Positions 6,439 through 8,170 of a DNA stretch of 8,170 bases are shown piece by piece; the stretch's first letter is position 1, and each line of letters starts with the position of its first letter. The stretch comes from CAZYTO01 sp964650405 (GTDB lineage Bacteria; Acidobacteriota; Thermoanaerobaculia; Gp7-AA8). The notes under the pieces are model-generated. The model saw only the letters and a list, made by a program, of their open reading frames with translations. It searched no databases and was not told where the DNA came from. The stretch is from NCBI GenBank assembly GCA_964650405.1, contig CAZYTO010000263.1, forward strand, positions 1-8,170. The letters run 5' to 3'. The position numbers and the translations under genes were made by a program.

Positions 6439-7479
6439 TTACCGCAGCATCTCCGCCTCCACCCGATCCCGCCCGCCCGACTTCGCCCGGTAGAGGGCGG
6501 CGTCGGCGGCAGCGACGAGCGCGGGAGGCGTCGGAGCGTTCGTACCGTGGTTCCCCGCGAAGGCCGCAACGCCGAAGCTGGCCGTGACGACGCCGCACTC
6601 GGTGCCGTGATGACGGATTCCGGCGTCGCGGACTTTGCGGCGGAGTGCTTCCGCCTCGACGGCGGCCGCATCGAGTGAGAGCCCCGGCAGCAGCCACGCG
6701 AACTCCTCCCCGCCGAAGCGCGCGGCCAGTCCGCCGCGCGATTCCGTGCATTCGGCCAGTAGCGCCGCCACTGCCCGCAGCGCCTCGTCTCCGTGCTGGT
6801 GGCCCTGCGAATCGTTCAGGCGCTTGAAGTGATCGAGGTCGAGGAGCACGAGCGCCAGCGGCTCGCCCTGACTCCCCGCTTCGGCGCACGCGTCTTCCAG
6901 TGCCTCGTCGAAGCGGCGGCGGTTGGCCACGCCCGTCAGGCCGTCGAGATACGACAACGTCCGCAGGCGGACGTTGGCCACCGCGAGCTGCCGGTTCGTG
7001 TCTTCCAACTCGCCGGCGATGCGCCGGACGTCTTCGTAGGCGCGGCCCAGCTCCTGGTTCTTCCGCTCCAGGTCGCGCTGCAGGCGGGCCAACCGCAGTT
7101 GGTGCTCGATGCGCGCCATTACCTCGGCGAGCTGAAAGGGCTTGGTGACGTAGTCGGCGCCGCCCGCTTCGAATGCCGTGACTTTGTCGATGGCGGCGTC
7201 GAGCGCGCTTACGAAGATCACCGGGATCTCCTGCGTGGCGGGATCCGCCTTCAGCTCCCGGCAGACCTCGTAGCCGGTCATCTCCGGCATGTCGACGTCG
7301 AGGAGGACGAGGTCGATCGGGAAAGTCCGGGCCGTGGCCAGCGCGCGGCGTCCGGAAGTGGAGGCGCGGACGCGGAAACGGTCCTTGAGCATGCCGGTGA
7401 GGAGGTCGAGATTCTCCGGCGTGTCGTCGACGATGAGGATCTCGGCCTCGCCGCTGCCGGTGGTCTCGAGGGCAGTCAT
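6439..7479 (-). CDS. Response regulator with GGDEF diguanylate cyclase domain (PleD/WspR-like)
   Basis: A cytoplasmic two-component output protein of 346 residues that makes c-di-GMP from two GTP when its receiver is phosphorylated. The REC domain (about 13-125) has acidic residues D18/D19, phospho-acceptor D61 in LLDVDMPEMTG, S91 and K113 in TKPF. A charged helix at about 126-172 is probably a coiled-coil dimerisation linker. The GGDEF domain (about 176-346) has DGLTGVANRRRFDEAL, DLDHFKRLNDSQGH and the active-site loop GGEEF at 256-260, so catalysis should be intact. The inhibitory I-site RxxD is replaced by SRGG at 247-250. The frame extends upstream to a GTG at 7506. ATG 7479 is preferred because it overlaps the kinase stop as ATGA, and GGAAGG lies about 10 bases before it. 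Its likely phosphate donor is the kinase encoded upstream, which is an inference from gene order. Confidence 0.94.
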   Translation of the reverse strand: MTALETTGSGEAEILIVDDTPENLDLLTGMLKDRFRVRASTSGRRALATARTFPIDLVLLDVDMPEMTGYEVCRELKADPATQEIPVIFVSALDAAIDKVTAFEAGGADYVTKPFQLAEVMARIEHQLRLARLQRDLERKNQELGRAYEDVRRIAGELEDTNRQLAVANVRLRTLSYLDGLTGVANRRRFDEALEDACAEAGSQGEPLALVLLDLDHFKRLNDSQGHQHGDEALRAVAALLAECTESRGGLAARFGGEEFAWLLPGLSLDAAAVEAEALRRKVRDAGIRHHGTECGVVTASFGVAAFAGNHGTNAPTPPALVAAADAALYRAKSGGRDRVEAEMLR

Positions 7480-8170
7480 GACGGCGCCGCCTTCCGCGCG
7501 TCGCACGCGGCGAGCGCCGCTTCGATCTCGTCGAAGCGATACGCGCGGGCCAGGCTCACCAGTTCCGCGCCGAGCGCGGCATCATGGCCGGCGGCCTCGC
7601 CGGCCAGCGCTTGCAGGGCGTTCGACTCCCCTCCCGCCGCGGCGCGTTTGAGACGGATGCGCAGGTCGGCAGGCAGCGTGGCCAGACTCTCGGCGGTGAG
7701 CACGCGAGCGTCACCCGCCGTCCGCGCCTCGTCGGCCTGCTCGCGAAGGAAGCGGACGCCGAGGAGGTTTTCGAGCTGCGCGAAGACCGCTTCCTCGCGG
7801 AACGGTTTCGAGAGGAACGCGTCCGCACCGCTCTCCAGCGCCTCGATGCGCTCGTGATCGAAGGCACTGGCGGAAAGGACGACGATGCGCGGAGCCGGGC
7901 GATCACCAGTGTCCCGTTGTGCCCAGCGGATGCGGCGGATGGCTTCCAGGCCGCTCAGCCCCTGCATGCGCAGGTCCATGAAGATCAGTTCCGGCCAGTC
8001 CTGCCGCCAGCGCGTAACCCCTTCCTCTCCGTCGCCCGCCTCGGTCACGATGCAGCCCGCGGCGCGCAGCAGTTCGACGAGGAGCTGCCGGTTGTCCGGC
8101 GAGTCATCGACCACGAGCACCCGCGGTGCGGCCTGACCCGGCGCCAGTCCGATGATGCGGCCGGAGGAGC
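7476..8170 (-). CDS. Hybrid sensor histidine kinase, C-terminal receiver part (partial, 5' end missing)
   Basis: Only the last 230 residues are visible; the frame is open to the right edge. The first visible residues, GRIIGLAPGQAAPR, are the linker that joins the ATPase domain to the receiver in large hybrid histidine kinases. This is why I read it as a kinase tail rather than a stand-alone regulator beginning at the GTG at 8118-8120. The receiver follows: VLVVDDSPDNRQLL, phospho-acceptor Asp in FMDLRMQG (codon 7974-7976), LSASAF, and the conserved Lys in LSKPFREE. After LLGVRFLREQ comes a helical tail of roughly 85 residues containing LPADLRIRLKRAA and YRFDEIEAALAA, a tail I know from this kinase family. 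No HxLKG phosphotransfer motif is seen in it. The input and catalytic domains are outside the window. The stop overlaps the cyclase ATG, implying coupled translation and a shared pathway. Confidence 0.88.
   Translation of the reverse strand, partial: SSGRIIGLAPGQAAPRVLVVDDSPDNRQLLVELLRAAGCIVTEAGDGEEGVTRWRQDWPELIFMDLRMQGLSGLEAIRRIRWAQRDTGDRPAPRIVVLSASAFDHERIEALESGADAFLSKPFREEAVFAQLENLLGVRFLREQADEARTAGDARVLTAESLATLPADLRIRLKRAAAGGESNALQALAGEAAGHDAALGAELVSLARAYRFDEIEAALAACDARKAAPS

Noticed and set aside
6793..7857. Plus-strand open frame of 354 codons opposite the cyclase and kinase genes
   Set aside because: Antisense shadow across two real genes on the minus strand, including their overlap; no family motif and biased composition.
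7476..8120. Stand-alone 214-residue response regulator starting at the GTG at 8120
   Set aside because: The frame continues upstream to the window edge with the hybrid-kinase linker GLAPGQ before the receiver, so it is better read as a kinase C-terminus.

Overview
The window is one GC-rich stretch of bacterial chromosome in which every supportable gene lies on the minus strand. A double-membrane (Gram-negative-type) bacterium is certain from the content: a TonB-dependent outer-membrane receptor and a TolC-type tripartite RND efflux system. The high GC, and a 7-bp CTCGGCA-type repeat just after a gene, remind me of Acidobacteriota (Vicinamibacteria-like) genomes. That taxonomic guess is weak, and there is no rRNA or marker gene here to test it.

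Reading in the direction of transcription (right to left), the first block is a signalling and receptor cluster. It begins with the C-terminal part of a hybrid sensor histidine kinase (7476-8170, cut by the right edge). Next is a response regulator with a GGDEF diguanylate cyclase domain (6439-7479), whose ATG overlaps the kinase stop in an ATGA junction. Third is a 690-residue TonB-dependent receptor (4354-6426), 12 bp further on behind a strong Shine-Dalgarno sequence. The three are probably co-transcribed. A simple reading is that the kinase signals to the REC-GGDEF protein, which makes c-di-GMP, while the receptor handles an outer-membrane ligand.

A 222-bp non-coding gap (4132-4353) follows. 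It contains a 7-bp tandem repeat just after the receptor stop and several short inverted repeats. It probably holds the control region of the next operon.

The second block is a complete-order tripartite efflux operon: TolC-like outer-membrane factor (2791-4131), lipoprotein membrane-fusion protein (1679-2794) and HAE1-like RND permease (1-1682, cut by the left edge). Both internal junctions are 4-base ATGA overlaps, which implies translational coupling of all three pump parts.

The many long plus-strand reading frames are antisense shadows of these genes. I found no RNA genes, mobile elements or CRISPR arrays. Nothing here is clearly a new system; the kinase / cyclase / receptor cluster is the most interesting arrangement.
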